Assembly: GCA_011524845.1 (NCBI GenBank)
Contig: WTJL01000058.1
Coordinates: forward strand, 5,937 to 13,543
Direction of reading: 5' to 3'
Length of the DNA stretch: 7,607 nt
Source of the DNA: Flavobacteriales bacterium
GTDB taxonomy: Bacteria > Bacteroidota > Bacteroidia > Flavobacteriales_D > Sanyastnellaceae
Positions 5,946 to 7,607 of the stretch are shown here, piece by piece (position 1 is the stretch's first letter; every line of letters starts with the position of its first letter). The position numbers and the translations under genes were made by a program. Below the pieces are notes generated by a model. That model made no database searches and was not told where the DNA came from. It saw only the letters and a list, made by a program, of their open reading frames with translations.

Positions 5946-5953
5946 TACCTTCG
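5946..5953 (+). promoter_or_regulatory. Candidate -7 box before the lipoprotein gene
   Basis: TACCTTCG matches TAnnTTTG at seven of eight bases, lies in the 22-base gap after the DksA-like stop and ends seven bases before the ATG at 5961. No TTG is seen at -33. It may give the lipoprotein and glycosyltransferase genes their own promoter, or be chance. Confidence 0.33.
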
Positions 5954-5960
5954 CGTCGTC

Positions 5961-6881
5961 ATGATGCACGTCTCCCGTTTCACAACAAGGTCTCGCCGCT
6001 TCGCATGCGTTGCGATGGTGGTCACCTTGGGAATCTGGACCGCATGCACGCCAGAGAAGTGGGACCTTGGATCGCCCGAGCTCATCCACATCAGCGAATA
6101 CAACCTGACGACGACCCCTGAACAAGGAACCGCAGAGCACAGGGTGGAGGAAGTGTGGGTGTACAGCACCACGGACGTGCTGGGGGTGTACCCCTTGCCG
6201 GCCACGGTGGCGTTGCCCTCTGGCAATCCCGAGGCATTGACGTTGGTGCCTGGCATCCGGGCCAATGGCGTGTCCGCCACACGTCGCACGTACCCGTTTT
6301 ACGAAGTGACGCGCATCGAGACCGACGGCGACTCTTCTACGGAATTGGACGTTGCATTCGGCGGGGGATACGTCAACACCGACGCGTTGAGCACCAAGGT
6401 GATTTTGGCGGAAGACTTTGAGTCCGCCAACCGCTTTTTGGAAAGCGCCAACAGCAACGTGGAAGTCGTGCGCATCACGGAGCCCAGCGAGGTGTTTGAA
6501 GGCGGCGCCAGCGGGTACATCCGCATGGACAGCACGCACACCCAGCTGAACGCCATCACCCACGAGCAATTCTACGATTTGCCTCGAGACCGCCCGGTCT
6601 ACCTCGAATTCCACTACAAGTGCGACATCTCCTTTTTCGTGGGCTTGGAGGTGTTTGGGGGAAGTCAAGCAGGACGGTTGCCCATCTTGGGGTTGAACCC
6701 CACCTGCGAAGAGGACGGAACCTGCGCGTGGAACAAGATCTACCTGGACTTGTACCCCGCTTTGTCCTCCATGCCGGATGCCGGTTCGTTTGAAATCGGC
6801 TTGAACTCCACGATTCCTGCCGACGGCACCGAGGGCAACATTTGGTTGGACAACTTCAAATTCGTGCACTTTGACGATTGA
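5961..6881 (+). CDS. Uncharacterised Bacteroidota lipoprotein, probable C-terminal jelly-roll
   Basis: A 306-residue exported protein. The N-terminus has an Arg-rich start (RFTTRSRR, residues 6-13), a hydrophobic core (CVAMVVTLGIW) and WTAC at 26-29, so Cys29 is the likely lipidated residue; Trp at -3 is unusual for a lipobox. The mature part opens with a block containing SPELIHISEYNL, VEEVWVYSTTDVLGVYPLP and a 'NGVSATRRTYPFYE' stretch that I recall from a Bacteroidota lipoprotein family without known function. The C-terminal half (about 150-306: EDFESANRF, SGYIRMDS, VYLEFHYKC, FFVGLEVFGG, NKIYLDL, IWLDNFKFVHF) reads like a beta-sandwich of carbohydrate-binding-module type; that is inference from strand pattern only. 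It is probably anchored in the outer membrane or facing the periplasm. ATG 5961 is preferred (ATG 5964 equally good); GTG 5943 would add six residues overlapping the -7-like box. The next gene starts one base after its stop. Confidence 0.78.
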   Translation: MMHVSRFTTRSRRFACVAMVVTLGIWTACTPEKWDLGSPELIHISEYNLTTTPEQGTAEHRVEEVWVYSTTDVLGVYPLPATVALPSGNPEALTLVPGIRANGVSATRRTYPFYEVTRIETDGDSSTELDVAFGGGYVNTDALSTKVILAEDFESANRFLESANSNVEVVRITEPSEVFEGGASGYIRMDSTHTQLNAITHEQFYDLPRDRPVYLEFHYKCDISFFVGLEVFGGSQAGRLPILGLNPTCEEDGTCAWNKIYLDLYPALSSMPDAGSFEIGLNSTIPADGTEGNIWLDNFKFVHFDD

Positions 6882-6882
6882 G

Positions 6883-7607
6883 GTGAAGGCCCCCAAAGCC
6901 CGCGACCGCCAGCCATGGGACGGTTGGTGGATGCGGTACCTGTGGACCGATGGCGTGGCGGCTGCCGCGGCTTGGGTGACCCTCTTTGTCTTCCGAAAGA
7001 CGGTGGTTGAACCCCGGAGATTTGGCATCGAGATCGACGTCCGTCCGGACCAAAACCTGTGGATTGCCCTTCTTGTCGTGCCACTGTTTTGGTGGGCGGT
7101 GCACGCCCTCATGGGCATGTACGCCGACGTGCGTCGGCGCCACCGTGGGCTGGAAGTCCGCCAGGTGGTGCGTGCGAGCGCCATGGGCGGGGTGGTCTTG
7201 TTTTTTGCCCTGTTGTTGGACGATGTCACCCAAACCCACGTCGACCACTACCAAACCCTGGGGGTGTGGTTGGGCACACATGCAAGCCTTGTGCTGATGG
7301 GTCGGTGGATGTGGACGTCGAAGGTGGTGGAACGCGTTCAGTCCGGCCAATGGGCCTTTGCCACGATTTTGGTGGGCACCAGGGAAGACAACGACCAATT
7401 CGTGCGAGACTTGAACGACACCCCTGGCAAGCAAGGGTGGAACGTGCTCGCGAGCATGACCGAGGCCGAGTTGGAAGCGGACCTCGGCACGCTGGGACGG
7501 TGGTTGGACGACCATGAGCTGGACCGCGCCGTCATCACGACACCCATGTCCACCCGTGAAGCGATGCTCGGCTGGGTGGCGGTGCTCGAAGGAAAGGGGG
7601 TGGAGCT
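6883..7607 (+). CDS. Polyprenyl glycosylphosphotransferase, N-terminal half (3' partial)
   Basis: The frame is open from GTG 6883 to the window edge (241 codons). Four hydrophobic segments are visible at about residues 19-37, 59-80, 98-112 and 126-144, with basic loops between (VRRRHRG at 83-89). A Rossmann-like part then begins with FATILVGTREDNDQF (159-173). This is the layout of the membrane part and CoA-binding-like domain of WcaJ/WbaP-type enzymes, which start exopolysaccharide or O-unit synthesis by moving a sugar-1-phosphate onto undecaprenyl phosphate in the inner membrane. The catalytic sugar-transferase domain would lie beyond the window, so the sugar cannot be guessed. The sequence WTDGVAAAAAWVTLFVFRKTV followed by LLVVPLFWW fits the Bacteroidota form. 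The GTG start overlaps the upstream stop region (TGAGGTG), pointing to translational coupling with the lipoprotein; ATG 6931 is an alternative start. Confidence 0.83.
   Translation, partial: MKAPKARDRQPWDGWWMRYLWTDGVAAAAAWVTLFVFRKTVVEPRRFGIEIDVRPDQNLWIALLVVPLFWWAVHALMGMYADVRRRHRGLEVRQVVRASAMGGVVLFFALLLDDVTQTHVDHYQTLGVWLGTHASLVLMGRWMWTSKVVERVQSGQWAFATILVGTREDNDQFVRDLNDTPGKQGWNVLASMTEAELEADLGTLGRWLDDHELDRAVITTPMSTREAMLGWVAVLEGKGVE

Noticed and set aside
5901..7229. A 442-codon open frame on the minus strand
   Set aside because: It is antisense to the lipoprotein and the glycosyltransferase, has no recognisable domain and shows shadow-like composition.
1..7607. A defence, CRISPR, toxin-antitoxin or mobile system
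   Set aside because: No repeat array, transposase, integrase, toxin-antitoxin pair or nuclease-coupled operon is visible. The UPF1-like helicase stands without a nuclease or other defence partner and looks like an ordinary chromosomal gene.

Overview
The window looks like chromosome of a GC-rich member of the Bacteroidota, most likely Flavobacteriales. The evidence is a type B C-terminal sorting domain of the type IX secretion system (T9SS), a DUF4494 protein, a short DksA-like protein of the kind seen in this phylum, a Bacteroidota-type lipoprotein, and a perfect match to the Bacteroidota -7 promoter box (TAnnTTTG) before the transaldolase gene. Genus and species cannot be read from it. I see no tRNA, rRNA, CRISPR array, insertion sequence, integrase or phage structural gene.

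Layout: 1-948 (+) is the 3' end of a large secreted protein with the end of a P-domain, an extracellular middle part and a T9SS sorting domain. Five bases later, 954-2873 (+) encodes a complete UPF1/IGHMBP2-like superfamily 1B helicase. It converges on a DUF4494 gene, 2875-3408 (-). A 105-bp divergent spacer separates that from pcm, 3514-4170 (+), a protein-repair methyltransferase. Pcm converges on a two-gene minus-strand unit: a transaldolase (4843-5499) followed by a YciO-type YrdC-domain protein (4189-4815). A second divergent spacer (5500-5608) leads to a plus-strand run: a short DksA/TraR-like zinc-finger protein (5609-5938), an uncharacterised lipoprotein (5961-6881) and the N-terminal half of a polyprenyl glycosylphosphotransferase (6883 to the window edge).

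The genes divide into housekeeping functions (protein repair, pentose phosphate metabolism, a helicase, a transcription modulator) and cell-surface functions (secreted sorting-domain protein, lipoprotein, exopolysaccharide initiating transferase). The lipoprotein and the sugar transferase are one base apart and are probably co-transcribed; the lipoprotein may work on the outside of the same surface-polysaccharide process, but that is inference.

I did not find a convincing new multi-gene system. The most interesting signals are small. Four starts have a -7-like box only 4-7 bases before the ATG, suggesting leaderless or nearly leaderless transcripts. Each divergent spacer holds operator-like dyad symmetry. 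Several proteins differ from the textbook member of their family at diagnostic residues (DksA-like, YciO-like, transaldolase).
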